From assembly GCA_013287085.1 (NCBI GenBank), contig JABDEM010000005.1, positions 1-57,095 on the forward strand: 57,095 nucleotides of DNA, in the 5' to 3' direction. This document shows, piece by piece, positions 16,661-26,428 of this stretch; position 1 is the first letter of the stretch, and each line of letters begins with the position of its first letter. The stretch is from Gammaproteobacteria bacterium (lineage in GTDB: Bacteria > Pseudomonadota > Gammaproteobacteria > DSM-16500). The notes beneath the pieces are model-generated. The model did no database searches, was not told where the DNA came from, and saw only the letters and a program-made list of their open reading frames with translations. The position numbers and the translations under genes were made by a program.

Positions 16661-19246
16661 ATGGAATCAACCGAAACTCTGACTAAAACCAACCCTAAAA
16701 CAACTTATCTCAAAGATTATAAAATCCCGCCTTTTTTAATTGAAACGGTGAATTTGGAATTTAATTTGAATGAGACTAAAACGTTAGTTAAATCCACGAT
16801 GGTGGTTAGTCAAAATCCAAAAAGTGATCCGCATCATAATTTGATTTTGCAGGGGGAAGCGTTAAAACTCTTATCCGTTAAATTAAATAATAAATTATTG
16901 GATACTAAAGATTATGAGTTAACTGATAAGTTATTAATTCTTTATGATGTTCCCGCTCAATTTGATTTAGAAATCCAGACTGAAATTAATCCGCTTAAAA
17001 ATACAGCTTTGAGTGGGCTTTATGTTTCTAATAATAATTTTTGTACGCAATGCGAATCGGAAGGGTTTAGACGCATTACTTATTTCTTAGATAGACCCGA
17101 TGTGATGGCGCGTTACAGTGTGACTATTATTGCTAAAGAAAAAAATTATCCTATTTTATTATCTAATGGAAATAAAGTTGGCTCTGGAAAATTAGACGAA
17201 GGTCGGCATTTTGTTAAATGGGAAGATCCTTTTAAAAAACCGAGTTATTTGTTTGCTTTAGTCGCGGGTGATTTTGATGTTTTAAATGATGAATTTATAA
17301 CAGACTCAAGACGCAAAGTGACATTACAAATTTTTGTAGAAAAAGGCAATAAAGATAAAGCGCAGTTTGCGATGCAGGCAGTTAAAAAAGCCATGCGTTG
17401 GGATGAAGAAGCTTTTGGTCGTGAATATGATTTAGATATTTATATGATTGTAGCGGTGAGTGATTTTAATTTTGGCGCGATGGAAAATAAAGGCTTAAAT
17501 ATTTTTAATACTAAATATATTTTAGCCAATCCCGCAACAGCAACGGATCAGGATTATTTGCATATTGAGTCTGTTATTGCGCATGAATATTGTCACAATT
17601 GGTCGGGTAATAGAATTACTTGTCGCGATTGGTTTCAATTAAGCTTAAAAGAAGGCTTAACTATTTTTCGTGATCAAAGTTTTACAGCAGATACCACTTC
17701 TAAAACCGTTGCTCGTATTCAAGATGTTTCAGCCTTGAGAAATGCGCAGTTTCCAGAAGATGCAGGCCCTTTGGCGCATTCGGTTCAACCTGATTCTTAC
17801 ATGGAAATTAATAATTTTTATACTTCGACTATTTATAACAAGGGTGCAGAAGTCATTCGTATGATGCAGACTATATTAGGTACATCGCTGTTTCGTAAGG
17901 GGATGGATTTATATTTTCAGCGCAATGATGGTCATGCGGTGACGATTGAAGAATTTGTCCGAGCGATGGAAGATGCATCAAGCATGGATTTAAAGCAATT
18001 TCGTTTATGGTATTCCCAAGCAGGAACCCCTATTTTAACTATTACCGATAATTATAACCCCAGCGAACAAATTTATCGTTTGACCATTACTCAATCTTGC
18101 CCTTCAACACCCGGACAAGCTAAAAAATTACCGATGGATATTCCTGTTAAAATAGGTTTATTAAATCCAGAAGGCAAAGAAGTCGCGAATGATTTGTTAC
18201 GCGTGCAAAAAGAAACAGAGACGTTTGAATTTAAAAACATGAAAGAAAAACCCATCCCTTCTTTATTAAGAGGTTTTTCTGCGCCTGTTAAAGTTGATTA
18301 TGATTACGATGATAAGATGTTATTATTTTTATTTGAAAATGATACCGATCCTTTTAATGCTTGGGAAGCAGGGCAACAGTTTGCCTTACGGTTGATTTTA
18401 AAATCTGAAGGAACTCCGAAAATTCCAAAAACCTATTTTTCTGCATTAAAGAATGTTATAGAAAAAATGCAAGACGATAAGTTATTGCTGGCTCAAATGT
18501 TAACCTTGCCTTCGGAAAATTATATTGCTGAACAAATGAAAACGATTGATATGGATCGCATTCATGCAGCACGTGAATTTATTTTACTTGAAATTGCTAC
18601 TCACTTAAAAAATGATTTTCTTGGGCTTTACAAAAAAAGCAGCCGAATGGAAATTGCAGATCGAGCACTAAAAAATGTGAGTCTCACGTATTTAATGTTA
18701 TTGCCTGACTATAAAGCGATGGGAGTTGCTCAATTTAAAGATTCTATAGCCAAAAACATGACAGATACTTTAGCTGCATTAAAATCGCTTTCTAATTTAG
18801 AAGTGCCAGAACGTGCGCAAGTCTTAGATGAATTTTATACTACGTTTAAAGATGATGCTTTAGTGGTGGATAAATGGTTTTCGGTGCAAGCGATATCAAA
18901 ATTACCTAATACTTTAGAAGAAGTTAAAAAGCTGACCCAGCATCCCGCTTTTGATTTTAAAAATCCGAATAAAGTTTATGCTTTAATTGTTGCCTTTACT
19001 CATCAAAATTTAGTTCGTTTTCATAATTTAAATGGCGAGGGCTATAGTTTCTTAGGCGATATGATTTTAAAAGTAGATGCGATTAATCCCCATGTCGCTG
19101 CACGTTTAGTAAGACCATTTACAGCTTTCAAGCAATATGATAAAACGCGACAAGTTTTAATGAAGGCGCAGTTAGAAAGAATTTTAGCCACAGCATCGCT
19201 TTCGGATAATGTCTATGAATTAGTAGAAAAAAGCTTAGGAGTTTAA
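16661..19246 (+). CDS. pepN: Aminopeptidase N (M1 family)
   Basis: 861 aa, matching the bacterial E. coli-type PepN (870). It is a cytoplasmic zinc exopeptidase that releases N-terminal residues during peptide turnover. The exopeptidase motif GAMENKGLN (about residues 273-281) and zinc site [11 protein letters not shown] (about 308) with the downstream third ligand Glu ([13 protein letters not shown]) are intact. The C-terminal helical domain typical of PepN is present to the end. The gene is followed after 2 nt by fumC, whose ribosome site lies in the last pepN codons, so they form an operon. Its own ribosome binding site lies inside a hairpin. Confidence 0.97.
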   Translation: MESTETLTKTNPKTTYLKDYKIPPFLIETVNLEFNLNETKTLVKSTMVVSQNPKSDPHHNLILQGEALKLLSVKLNNKLLDTKDYELTDKLLILYDVPAQFDLEIQTEINPLKNTALSGLYVSNNNFCTQCESEGFRRITYFLDRPDVMARYSVTIIAKEKNYPILLSNGNKVGSGKLDEGRHFVKWEDPFKKPSYLFALVAGDFDVLNDEFITDSRRKVTLQIFVEKGNKDKAQFAMQAVKKAMRWDEEAFGREYDLDIYMIVAVSDFNFGAMENKGLNIFNTKYILANPATATDQDYLHIESVIAHEYCHNWSGNRITCRDWFQLSLKEGLTIFRDQSFTADTTSKTVARIQDVSALRNAQFPEDAGPLAHSVQPDSYMEINNFYTSTIYNKGAEVIRMMQTILGTSLFRKGMDLYFQRNDGHAVTIEEFVRAMEDASSMDLKQFRLWYSQAGTPILTITDNYNPSEQIYRLTITQSCPSTPGQAKKLPMDIPVKIGLLNPEGKEVANDLLRVQKETETFEFKNMKEKPIPSLLRGFSAPVKVDYDYDDKMLLFLFENDTDPFNAWEAGQQFALRLILKSEGTPKIPKTYFSALKNVIEKMQDDKLLLAQMLTLPSENYIAEQMKTIDMDRIHAAREFILLEIATHLKNDFLGLYKKSSRMEIADRALKNVSLTYLMLLPDYKAMGVAQFKDSIAKNMTDTLAALKSLSNLEVPERAQVLDEFYTTFKDDALVVDKWFSVQAISKLPNTLEEVKKLTQHPAFDFKNPNKVYALIVAFTHQNLVRFHNLNGEGYSFLGDMILKVDAINPHVAARLVRPFTAFKQYDKTRQVLMKAQLERILATASLSDNVYELVEKSLGV

Positions 19247-19248
19247 AA

Positions 19249-20652
19249 ATGACCATTGAAAAAAATCCAAAACGTACAGAATCAGATAGCATGGGATCCG
19301 TTGAGGTTCCTGCTCATGCTTATTGGGGTGCCCAAACCGAGCGCTCCCTCCATCATTTTGCGATTGGTCATGATTTAATGCCTAAAGAGTTAATTCGCGC
19401 TTTTGGGATTTTAAAGCAAGCTGCTGCGATGGTGAATTCTGAATTAGGCTTATTACCTGAAGATAAAATGAAATTGATTGTAGCGGCTGCCAAAGAAGTG
19501 ATTGAGGGAAAATTAAAGCAGCATTTTCCTTTGCATGTTTGGCAAACAGGAAGTGGTACACAGACTAATATGAATGTGAATGAAGTGATAGCCAATCGTG
19601 CGATTGAGATGGTGGGTGGAAAATTGGGTAGCAAAAATCCTATTCATCCGAATGATCATGTTAACCGTTCACAATCATCCAATGATACTTTTCCCACAGC
19701 CATGCATATGGCAGCGGTTGAGGGCATTGTGCATGTCTTAATTCCAGCGATTAAAGAATTGCGCGATGGTTTAGAAGTAAAACAAAAAGCATTTGATCAT
19801 ATTGTGAAAGTAGGGCGTACGCATTTACAAGATGCGGTGCCTTTGACTTTAGGCCAAGAATTTTCAGGTTATGTTGCGCAATTAGATGCGGCGATTAAAA
19901 ATATTGAAGCAACATTACCTGCGCTTTATGAATTAGCTTTAGGAGGTACCGCGGTCGGTACTGGAATTAATACGCATCCAAAATTTGCCGAAAAATCTGC
20001 CGCAACAATTGCTGAATTAACCGGATTACCTTTTGTGAGCGCACCTAATAAATTTGCAGCTCTTGCAGCACACGATGCATTTGTATTTTCAAGTGGGGCT
20101 ATTAAATCGCTTGCCTGTGCCTTAATGAAAATTGCGAATGATATTCGCTGGGCAGGTTCGGGTCCGCGTTCGGGTTTTGGTGAGTTAATTCTCCCTGCGA
20201 ATGAACCTGGATCTTCAATTATGCCAGGAAAAGTCAATCCTACTCAATGTGAAGCGATGACTATGGTTTGTGTGCAAGTGATGGCGAATGATACAGCGAT
20301 TAGCATGGCAGATTCACAAGGTAATTTTGAATTAAATGTTTTCAAACCCGTTATTATTTATAACTTCATGCAATCTATTAATATATTATCCGATGCAATG
20401 AATATGTTTAATCTCTATTTAGTGAAAGATTTAGCGGCTGATGAACGTCGTATCAAACAGGGTCTGGATAATTCTTTAATGCTAGTCACTGCTTTAAATC
20501 CTAAAATTGGTTATGACAAAGCCGCGGAAATTGCTCATAAAGCTTGGCATGAAGATAAGTCTTTGTTGGATGCTTGTTTGGAATTAGGCTATTTGACTGA
20601 AGCTGAATTTAAAGCGTTGGTGAAGCCTGAAAAAATGACAAAACCAGAGTAA
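19249..20652 (+). CDS. fumC: Class II fumarate hydratase
   Basis: 467 aa, the standard length for FumC. It interconverts fumarate and malate in the TCA cycle without an iron-sulphur cluster. Diagnostic blocks are [60 protein letters not shown], and the superfamily signature [15 protein letters not shown] (about residue 321). FumC is confirmed over aspartase by the overall match. It is cotranscribed with pepN (2-nt gap). No terminator follows directly; readthrough would enter the small gene at 20714. Confidence 0.97.
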   Translation: MTIEKNPKRTESDSMGSVEVPAHAYWGAQTERSLHHFAIGHDLMPKELIRAFGILKQAAAMVNSELGLLPEDKMKLIVAAAKEVIEGKLKQHFPLHVWQTGSGTQTNMNVNEVIANRAIEMVGGKLGSKNPIHPNDHVNRSQSSNDTFPTAMHMAAVEGIVHVLIPAIKELRDGLEVKQKAFDHIVKVGRTHLQDAVPLTLGQEFSGYVAQLDAAIKNIEATLPALYELALGGTAVGTGINTHPKFAEKSAATIAELTGLPFVSAPNKFAALAAHDAFVFSSGAIKSLACALMKIANDIRWAGSGPRSGFGELILPANEPGSSIMPGKVNPTQCEAMTMVCVQVMANDTAISMADSQGNFELNVFKPVIIYNFMQSINILSDAMNMFNLYLVKDLAADERRIKQGLDNSLMLVTALNPKIGYDKAAEIAHKAWHEDKSLLDACLELGYLTEAEFKALVKPEKMTKPE

Positions 20653-20674
20653 AATCAACAGCCTACGATTTTAA

Positions 20675-20709
20675 AATCCTCTGCTATACTTTAAGTAGAA
20701 CAGAGGATT
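20675..20709 (+). promoter_or_regulatory. Hairpin hiding the ribosome site of the small downstream gene
   Basis: AATCCTCTG (20675-20683) is perfectly complementary to CAGAGGATT (20701-20709). The second arm holds AGAGGA, the Shine-Dalgarno of the 63-aa gene. A -10-like TATACT (20685-20690) lies in the loop. A transcript starting from that promoter would lack the first arm, whereas readthrough from fumC would carry both arms and be blocked. Confidence 0.4.
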
Positions 20710-20713
20710 ATTT

Positions 20714-20905
20714 ATGTCCAAACCAAAAAAAGAAGCTGTTGTAAGTACGCAAGCAACGATTAAAACGCTTTTGCAAAAACCTATAGAGTCGGGAACACTG
20801 AAGGGCTTGCGTAAGCACGGAATGTTTTCTACTTCAAAACCTGTCAATGATGAAAAGCTAAAAGTGCCTGAGATTAAGAAAAAACCCCAAGAAGGCAAAA
20901 GTTAA
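20714..20905 (+). CDS. Small basic protein, unknown
   Basis: 63 aa, Lys-rich (KPKKEA at the start, KKKPQEGKS at the end), with no membrane segment or signal peptide and no family I know. It is probably a real gene because it has its own AGAGGA ribosome site at the right distance, a promoter-like TATACT upstream and a coding-like composition. The body LKGLRKHGMFSTSKP could form a short helix. It is convergent with cydX; the stops are 12 nt apart. Confidence 0.5.
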   Translation: MSKPKKEAVVSTQATIKTLLQKPIESGTLKGLRKHGMFSTSKPVNDEKLKVPEIKKKPQEGKS

Positions 20906-20917
20906 TCTGAATGTATA

Positions 20918-21007
20918 TTATGATTTTTTAACTCGTACCAAATCCCAAATAATATGCCAATCGAGCAAGCAAAAGCCGTACCTAAAATCCAAGAAAAATA
21001 CCACATA
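20918..21007 (-). CDS. cydX: Cytochrome bd oxidase small subunit CydX
   Basis: 29 aa: a single transmembrane helix starting MWYFSWILGTAFACSIG, which matches the E. coli CydX start MWYFAWILGTLLACSFG almost residue for residue. CydX stabilises the haem site of the CydAB oxidase. The gene follows cydB by 11 nt with a strong AAGAGGAGAA ribosome site. Typical CydX has 35-40 residues with a short acidic tail. Here the tail is only VRVKKS. Length and position leave little doubt about the identity. Confidence 0.9.
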   Translation of the reverse strand, partial: YVVFFLDFRYGFCLLDWHIIWDLVRVKKS

Positions 21008-21018
21008 ATTTTCTCCTC

Positions 21019-22167
21019 TTAATAACTACTTTTTTGGTTATCACGAATATATTCGGGGGTAACTTTTCCACGCATGACATAATAAATCCAAGTGGTATAA
21101 AACAAAATAAGTGGAATGAAAACGATAGCTGCTATTAACATAATAAATAAAGAAGTGCGAGTGGAAGAGGCATCCCATAATAATAAACTCATATTCGGTT
21201 GTTCACTCGAGGGTAATATAAATGGAAACATGCTTAAGCCGACGGTTGCAATAATACCTCCGATGCTTAATGCACTTGCTACTAATGCAGTACGATAAAA
21301 TTTTAATTTTACTAAGATCAAAGCAATAATAGGCGCAATTAATCCACAAAGCGGGGCTAATTTAAACATCGGATAAGTAGAGTAATTGGTTAACCATGCG
21401 CTCATTTGGGTGATGACTTTTTTATGTAAAGGGTTTGAGGGTCCATCCCAAGCCACAGGACTGGATAATACATAACCTGAAATTCCCTGTGCAATCCATA
21501 AACCCCCTAAAGCAAAAATCACCAGTGTGAGTATTGCTCCTACACTTGCATATTTAGTAGCGCGATATTGAATAAAATGGGTTGTTTTAATAGCAAGATA
21601 AATTCCGCCGTGCATAATAAACATAACCACACTTAAAGCACCGCAAAGAAGCGCAAAAGGGTTTAATAATTGGATTAAAGTCCCGGTATAATAAGACTGT
21701 AGATTATCATCATAATGAAAGGGCACGCCTTGTAATACATTACCAACGGCTACGCCAAATATTAACGCTGGAACAAATCCGCCTATGAATAAACAAAAAT
21801 CCCAAAAAGCACGCCAACGTGGGTTAGTAATTTTACTGCGATATTTAAAACCTACGGGGCGTAAAATTAAGGCAAATAATATCAGTAACATCGCAAAATA
21901 AAAACCCGAAAAAGAAACCGCATAAATTTCAGGCCAAGCAGCAAAGATCATGCCGCCGGATAAAATAAACCAAATTTGATTTCCTTCCCAAACAGGAGCG
22001 ACCGTGTTTAATACTACCCGACGTTCTTCGTCGGTTTTAGCGACTCGATGTAATAACATGCCAACGCCAAAATCAAATCCATCAGTCACTGCAAAAGCAA
22101 TTAACAAAAAACCAAGCAAGACCCACCAAATAATTCTAAGCGTAGGTAAATCTAAGGGAATAGGCAT
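21019..22167 (-). CDS. cydB: Cytochrome bd ubiquinol oxidase subunit II
   Basis: 382 aa (E. coli 379) with about nine membrane helices. It pairs with CydA to form the high-affinity terminal oxidase in the inner membrane. The N-terminal signature LRIIWWVLLGFLLIAFAVTDGFDFGVGMLL, with the conserved FAVTDGFD(F/L)G, is present, as are VWEGNQIWFILSGGMIFAAWP and the C-terminal YTTWIYYVMRGKV. It is separated from cydA by only 2 nt and followed by cydX, which gives the order cydA-cydB-cydX. Confidence 0.97.
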   Translation of the reverse strand: MPIPLDLPTLRIIWWVLLGFLLIAFAVTDGFDFGVGMLLHRVAKTDEERRVVLNTVAPVWEGNQIWFILSGGMIFAAWPEIYAVSFSGFYFAMLLILFALILRPVGFKYRSKITNPRWRAFWDFCLFIGGFVPALIFGVAVGNVLQGVPFHYDDNLQSYYTGTLIQLLNPFALLCGALSVVMFIMHGGIYLAIKTTHFIQYRATKYASVGAILTLVIFALGGLWIAQGISGYVLSSPVAWDGPSNPLHKKVITQMSAWLTNYSTYPMFKLAPLCGLIAPIIALILVKLKFYRTALVASALSIGGIIATVGLSMFPFILPSSEQPNMSLLLWDASSTRTSLFIMLIAAIVFIPLILFYTTWIYYVMRGKVTPEYIRDNQKSSY

Positions 22168-22169
22168 GC

Positions 22170-23699
22170 TTATTCTCCAGTAGTAAGATAATCAGGGCCT
22201 AGGCGAATGTATTTTACCATGAGGTAAACTTCAACCACGGCGAGTAAAGTGTAAAGTAAGACAAATCCTGCAATGCTAATATAGAGCGAATGTGCATCAT
22301 GGGAAGAGTTGCCTAGGAAAGTCGGTAGCATTCCTTCGATGACCCAAGGTTGACGCCCCATTTCTGCGACAATCCAGCCTAATTCAGCAGCAAGCCAAGG
22401 TAAGGGTAAACTTAAAAAAGCCATCCATAAAAACCAACGTCTTTCGAGTTGTTGGCGATAACTTAAAAAGAAAGCAATAGCAAATAATAAAATGAAAAAT
22501 AAACCACAGGCAACCATGACTCTAAAACTCCAGAATAAAGTGGCGACAGCAGGGACCGTATCCCAGGCCGCTTTATCAATCTGTTCAGGCGATGCTCCAT
22601 TTACATTGTCTGTATAACGTTTTAATAATAAAGCATAACCTAATTCCGCTTCGTGATTTTTTAAGTTAGATTGCGCAGAAAGATTAGTAGGGTCTTTCTT
22701 TAAGGTTTCTAAAGCAGAGTAAGCGACCATGCCATTTTTAATTTTATCTTTAGTAATTTTCACTAAATCATTAATACCCATGACTTCTGTGTTTAAAGAT
22801 CGGGTAGCAATGATGCCTAATAAATATGGGATTTGAATGGTTCCGCGTGTCACATGATTTTTTTGATCAGGAAAACCAATGACATTAATGGCAGCAGGTG
22901 CAGGTTCTGTTTCCCACATGCCTTCCATGGCAGCAATTTTCATTTTTTGGTTGAGATTCGTGAGATAACCGCTTTCATCACCTAAGACTACCACTGAAAG
23001 TGCTGAAGCAAGACCAAAGGCTGCAGCAACCGTAATAGAGCGTTTGGCTAAATGAACATATTTTTTGCGTAAAAGATAATAAGCGCTAACGGATAGGACA
23101 AAAATAGAACCTGTAACATAACCTGCACTAATGGTATGGACAAATTTGGCTTGAGCAACAGGATTAAATAAAACCAAATAAAAATTGGAAACTTCCATGC
23201 GCATGGTTTGGAAATTAAAAAACGAACCGACGGGGGATTGCATCCAACCATTGGCAACTAAAATCCAAAGCGCAGATAAATTAGCTCCTAAAGCAACTAA
23301 CCAAGTGACTAGTAAATGTTTAGCTTTGGATAATCTATCCCAGCCAAAGAAAAATAAGCCTATAAATGCGCCTTCTAAAAAGAAAGCCATTAAGCCTTCG
23401 ATGGCTAACGGCACACCAAATACATCGCCTACATAATGTGAGTAATAAGCCCAATTTGTTCCGAATTGAAATTCCATCGTGATGCCTGTTGCAACGCCCA
23501 TTGCAACGTTAATACCAAATAATAAACCCCAAAACTTTGTCATCTCACGCCAAATTTCTCTTCCCGTCATGACATAAACGGTCTCCATAATGCCTAATAA
23601 GACGGATAAACCAAGCGTTAGTGGGACAAACAAGAAGTGATAAAGAGCGGTTAAAGCAAATTGTAATCGTGAAAGTTGTACTACATCGAAGTTAACCAA
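22170..23699 (-). CDS. cydA: Cytochrome bd ubiquinol oxidase subunit I
   Basis: 509 aa, near the usual 520. It holds the b558, b595 and d haems, oxidises ubiquinol and reduces oxygen. The N-terminal VQLSRLQFALTALYHFLFVPLTLG contains the conserved His (b595 ligand). Other family blocks are TGITMEFQFGTNWAYYSHYVGDVFG, the conserved GRQPWVIEGMLPT near the C-terminus and the periplasmic Q-loop region at about 230-330. A bd oxidase works at low oxygen and under nitric oxide stress, which suits life in host vacuoles. The gene follows the antiporter gene by 2 nt. Confidence 0.97.
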   Translation of the reverse strand: MVNFDVVQLSRLQFALTALYHFLFVPLTLGLSVLLGIMETVYVMTGREIWREMTKFWGLLFGINVAMGVATGITMEFQFGTNWAYYSHYVGDVFGVPLAIEGLMAFFLEGAFIGLFFFGWDRLSKAKHLLVTWLVALGANLSALWILVANGWMQSPVGSFFNFQTMRMEVSNFYLVLFNPVAQAKFVHTISAGYVTGSIFVLSVSAYYLLRKKYVHLAKRSITVAAAFGLASALSVVVLGDESGYLTNLNQKMKIAAMEGMWETEPAPAAINVIGFPDQKNHVTRGTIQIPYLLGIIATRSLNTEVMGINDLVKITKDKIKNGMVAYSALETLKKDPTNLSAQSNLKNHEAELGYALLLKRYTDNVNGASPEQIDKAAWDTVPAVATLFWSFRVMVACGLFFILLFAIAFFLSYRQQLERRWFLWMAFLSLPLPWLAAELGWIVAEMGRQPWVIEGMLPTFLGNSSHDAHSLYISIAGFVLLYTLLAVVEVYLMVKYIRLGPDYLTTGE

Positions 23700-23701
23700 A
23701 C

Positions 23702-25684
23702 TTATTCTCCCTGTAAAATTATTTTTTCAGCTTTTTCTATGTTATATCTTGTGCCATAAAGAATGATAATATCATTGGCTTTTAATTTTAAATTTCCACG
23801 CGGTTTTACAATTTTTTCCTGTCCGCGACGTATTGCAACGACTTCTATCCCTAGAATAGCTAAATTTAAATCTTGAATTTTACGATCTACCCCCAGCGCA
23901 CCTGCGGGAATGATAATAGGCGTTAACAAGCCTTGAGATTCTGAACTAAGACCTGATTTTTCATAGGAACTCGGGAATATTTTTTGTAAAATGTCGTAAT
24001 CTTTGTTTCTTAAATCAGCCAATAATTCAGTGATTTTATTGGGCGCAATATTTAATAAATTTAATAAATGATCGGACATGGTAATGCTCGCTTCAAATAA
24101 TTCAGCGATGATTTCAGCAGGACCATATTCTTTTAATGCTCTTAACTCAGTATTATCTCGGCAGCGAACTAAAATAGGCAGCTGTGGGTGTGAATGTTTT
24201 ACCATGCTTAAAATTTTAAGTGTGGAATTAAGATCATTAAAACTAATCACTAAGACCCGCGCATGATCAATTCCGGCCGCATGTAATATTTCTGGATGTG
24301 CAGGATCTCCATAAAGCATAGGTGTGCCCGCAAGTGTTGCGTATCTTACTAATTGGGCATCGATATCAATACCCACAAACGGGAATTGCATTTTATCTAA
24401 AATATAAGCTAAATGTTGTCCCACACGACCAAAACCGCAAATAATGACATGATGTTTTAATTCTTTAGGAGTATTTTCCGCTTCTAATTTAACTAATTTA
24501 GCTTTTTCACGTCTGGATTGTGGCACCAAAACTGAAGCGATGCGTTTATTAAAATAAATAATAACTGGGGCAATGGCAATGCTCAGTAATAAAGCCGCTA
24601 AAATCACTTGGCCATAATCGGCAGGAAAAAGATCATGACTTAATGCGAGAGTTAAAATAGCAAAACCGAATTCACTGCCTTGTGCAAGTACTAAACCCGA
24701 GCGTACCGCCGTTTTAGTATCACTGCCGGCCAGGCGGCTAACAAGCGCGACTAATAACATTTTCCCAGGAATTAGCGCGACTAGCATTAATACAATCCAT
24801 ATCCATGTTAAATGCCAAGTACTAACGTCCGTTAACATACCAATCGTAATAAAAAATAAGCCTAATAAAATATCGCGAAAGGGGCGGATTTCAATTTCAA
24901 TTTGATGGCGAAATTCAGTTTCAGCTAACATGATACCCGCTAAAAAAGCCCCCAGCGCAAAAGATAGCCCTAAAGTATGCGTAAGCCACGCAGAAGTTAG
25001 CGTGACCATTAATACGCCTAAGGTGAAGAGTTCAACTGCTCGTGTTCTAGAAATAAGATGAAACAGGGGTCTTAGTAACCATCTTCCAACAGTGAAAATT
25101 AATAGGATAGCCACCACACCTTTCAGTAATGCCCAAAGTAAAATATAAGTTAAGCTATGTTGAATATTTCCACCGGCGAGACTGGGAATTAAAATGATAA
25201 TCGGGATCACAGCTAAGTCTTGAAAAAGTAGCACACCAATTGCATTTAACCCATGAGGTGTATAAAGCTCCAATTGATCTTGTAATTGTTTTAAAGCGAT
25301 AGCCGTTGATGACATGGCGATAATACAACCCACCACAATGGCAGTAAGACTGGTCATCCCTAGCCATTGACCGATTAAGGCAGAAATGAGAATTGTTAAT
25401 ATAACTTGCGAGCCACCGATGACGATTACGGGAAACCGCAACGCAAAGAGTTTAGGTAGCGAAAATTCTAGCCCTACCGTAAACATCAGTAAGACAATAC
25501 CAAATTCAGCTAAATCTTTAATATATTGAGAATCAGGAACTAATTTGAATGCGTGGGGGCCGACCAGTGCGCCAACGATAAGATAGCCTAAGATCACGGG
25601 TAAGTGTAATTGCCTAAAGATTACCGTCACCAAAAGAGCGGCAAAAAAGACACTTAAAATAATTTCAAGAATAGAAAAGCTCAT
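23702..25684 (-). CDS. CPA2-family cation:proton antiporter with RCK domain (KefB/YbaL type)
   Basis: 660 aa. The N-terminal about 380 residues have roughly 12 membrane helices with the CPA2 blocks LGYLIVGALVGPHAF, ELGIVLL-like AEFGIVLLMFTVGLEFSLPKL, and ALGAFLAGIMLAET. A TrkA-N/RCK domain follows, starting HVIICGFGRVGQHLAYIL (about residue 413), which carries the GxGxxG nucleotide motif, and a TrkA-C domain occupies about 580-655. It probably exchanges K+ or Na+ for H+ under nucleotide control. It is the first gene of a tight run with cydA (2-nt gap). The shared transcript suggests a joint response to redox or pH stress. The exact ion is not readable. Confidence 0.88.
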   Translation of the reverse strand: MSFSILEIILSVFFAALLVTVIFRQLHLPVILGYLIVGALVGPHAFKLVPDSQYIKDLAEFGIVLLMFTVGLEFSLPKLFALRFPVIVIGGSQVILTILISALIGQWLGMTSLTAIVVGCIIAMSSTAIALKQLQDQLELYTPHGLNAIGVLLFQDLAVIPIIILIPSLAGGNIQHSLTYILLWALLKGVVAILLIFTVGRWLLRPLFHLISRTRAVELFTLGVLMVTLTSAWLTHTLGLSFALGAFLAGIMLAETEFRHQIEIEIRPFRDILLGLFFITIGMLTDVSTWHLTWIWIVLMLVALIPGKMLLVALVSRLAGSDTKTAVRSGLVLAQGSEFGFAILTLALSHDLFPADYGQVILAALLLSIAIAPVIIYFNKRIASVLVPQSRREKAKLVKLEAENTPKELKHHVIICGFGRVGQHLAYILDKMQFPFVGIDIDAQLVRYATLAGTPMLYGDPAHPEILHAAGIDHARVLVISFNDLNSTLKILSMVKHSHPQLPILVRCRDNTELRALKEYGPAEIIAELFEASITMSDHLLNLLNIAPNKITELLADLRNKDYDILQKIFPSSYEKSGLSSESQGLLTPIIIPAGALGVDRKIQDLNLAILGIEVVAIRRGQEKIVKPRGNLKLKANDIIILYGTRYNIEKAEKIILQGE

Positions 25685-25716
25685 GCGATCCTTAAACTGG
25701 TTCTTGATAGGTTATT

Positions 25717-26346
25717 TTAGCGTAAAGCGGGTAAAAGTCCTAGTAATCCATCAGCCAACATGCCGACCGCAATAGCCATAATGATCATACCCATGATTCG
25801 GGTAATCACTTTAATGAGAGAAGCGCCAACAAGGTTTAGAATGCGGGTAGCATAATACAACATTAACCCAATACAAATACCCAAAAGGACGCAGATAGCC
25901 GTTAAATAGACTTTATCGATTAAATTAGGATAATCCCCGGCAGCAATGACTAGGGTACTAATGGCCCCAGGACCTACGATAACAGGCAATGCCATAGGGA
26001 CAATGGCGATAGATTCTTGATTTTTAGCGGCCTCATCATCGGCTTCGGTGTGGCTTACTGCGCTTTCTTTGGATTGCAGCATGGATAAGCCTATTAATAA
26101 TAAGATAATCCCGCCGGCAAATCTAAAAGCTGGGATAGTGATATTGAGCAAATTAAGGAGTGCTTCTCCAGTCCAAAGGGCAATTAACATGATGCTGATG
26201 ATAGCAATGGTTGAAGACCGGGCTATTTTCTTTTGTTCAGGATGTGAAACTCTTTTAGTCAAATCCAAAAAGACTGAAATCCCCCCAAGCGGATTTAGCA
26301 TGATGGTCATAGCGACTATAAATTGTAAGGCTTCTGAAATGTTCAT
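25717..26346 (-). CDS. MarC-family inner-membrane protein
   Basis: 209 aa with six membrane helices. Family blocks are TIMLNPLGGISVFL near the N-terminus, RFAGGIILLLIGLSML, and PMALPVIVGPGAISTLV in the second half. The central loop SHTEADDEAAKNQE is polar and probably cytoplasmic. The MarC/YhgN family has no established function despite its name; a link to multiple antibiotic resistance was withdrawn. It lies 32 nt upstream of the antiporter on the same strand and could head the antiporter-cydABX operon. Confidence 0.9.
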   Translation of the reverse strand: MNISEALQFIVAMTIMLNPLGGISVFLDLTKRVSHPEQKKIARSSTIAIISIMLIALWTGEALLNLLNITIPAFRFAGGIILLLIGLSMLQSKESAVSHTEADDEAAKNQESIAIVPMALPVIVGPGAISTLVIAAGDYPNLIDKVYLTAICVLLGICIGLMLYYATRILNLVGASLIKVITRIMGMIIMAIAVGMLADGLLGLLPALR

Positions 26347-26378
26347 CGGTGGGTTCAGCTAAGGTGATAATATTGAGT

Positions 26379-26405
26379 ATGATACCTGAAGCGAGTATCA
26401 TTTTT
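26379..26405 (+). promoter_or_regulatory. Hairpin with T-tract in the serC leader
   Basis: ATGATAC (26379-26385) pairs with GTATCAT (26395-26401) over a 9-nt loop, followed by TTTT. It looks like a weak intrinsic terminator or attenuator 24 nt before serC, although no gene precedes it on this strand. It overlaps a -10-like TATGAT (26378-26383), so an operator role is equally possible. Confidence 0.3.
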
Positions 26406-26428
26406 CAAAAAATACTGAAGGAATTATC

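Noticed and set aside
19926..20237. 103-aa minus-strand frame inside fumC
   Set aside because: It is antisense to conserved fumC codons, including the [11 protein letters not shown] signature, with no ribosome site.
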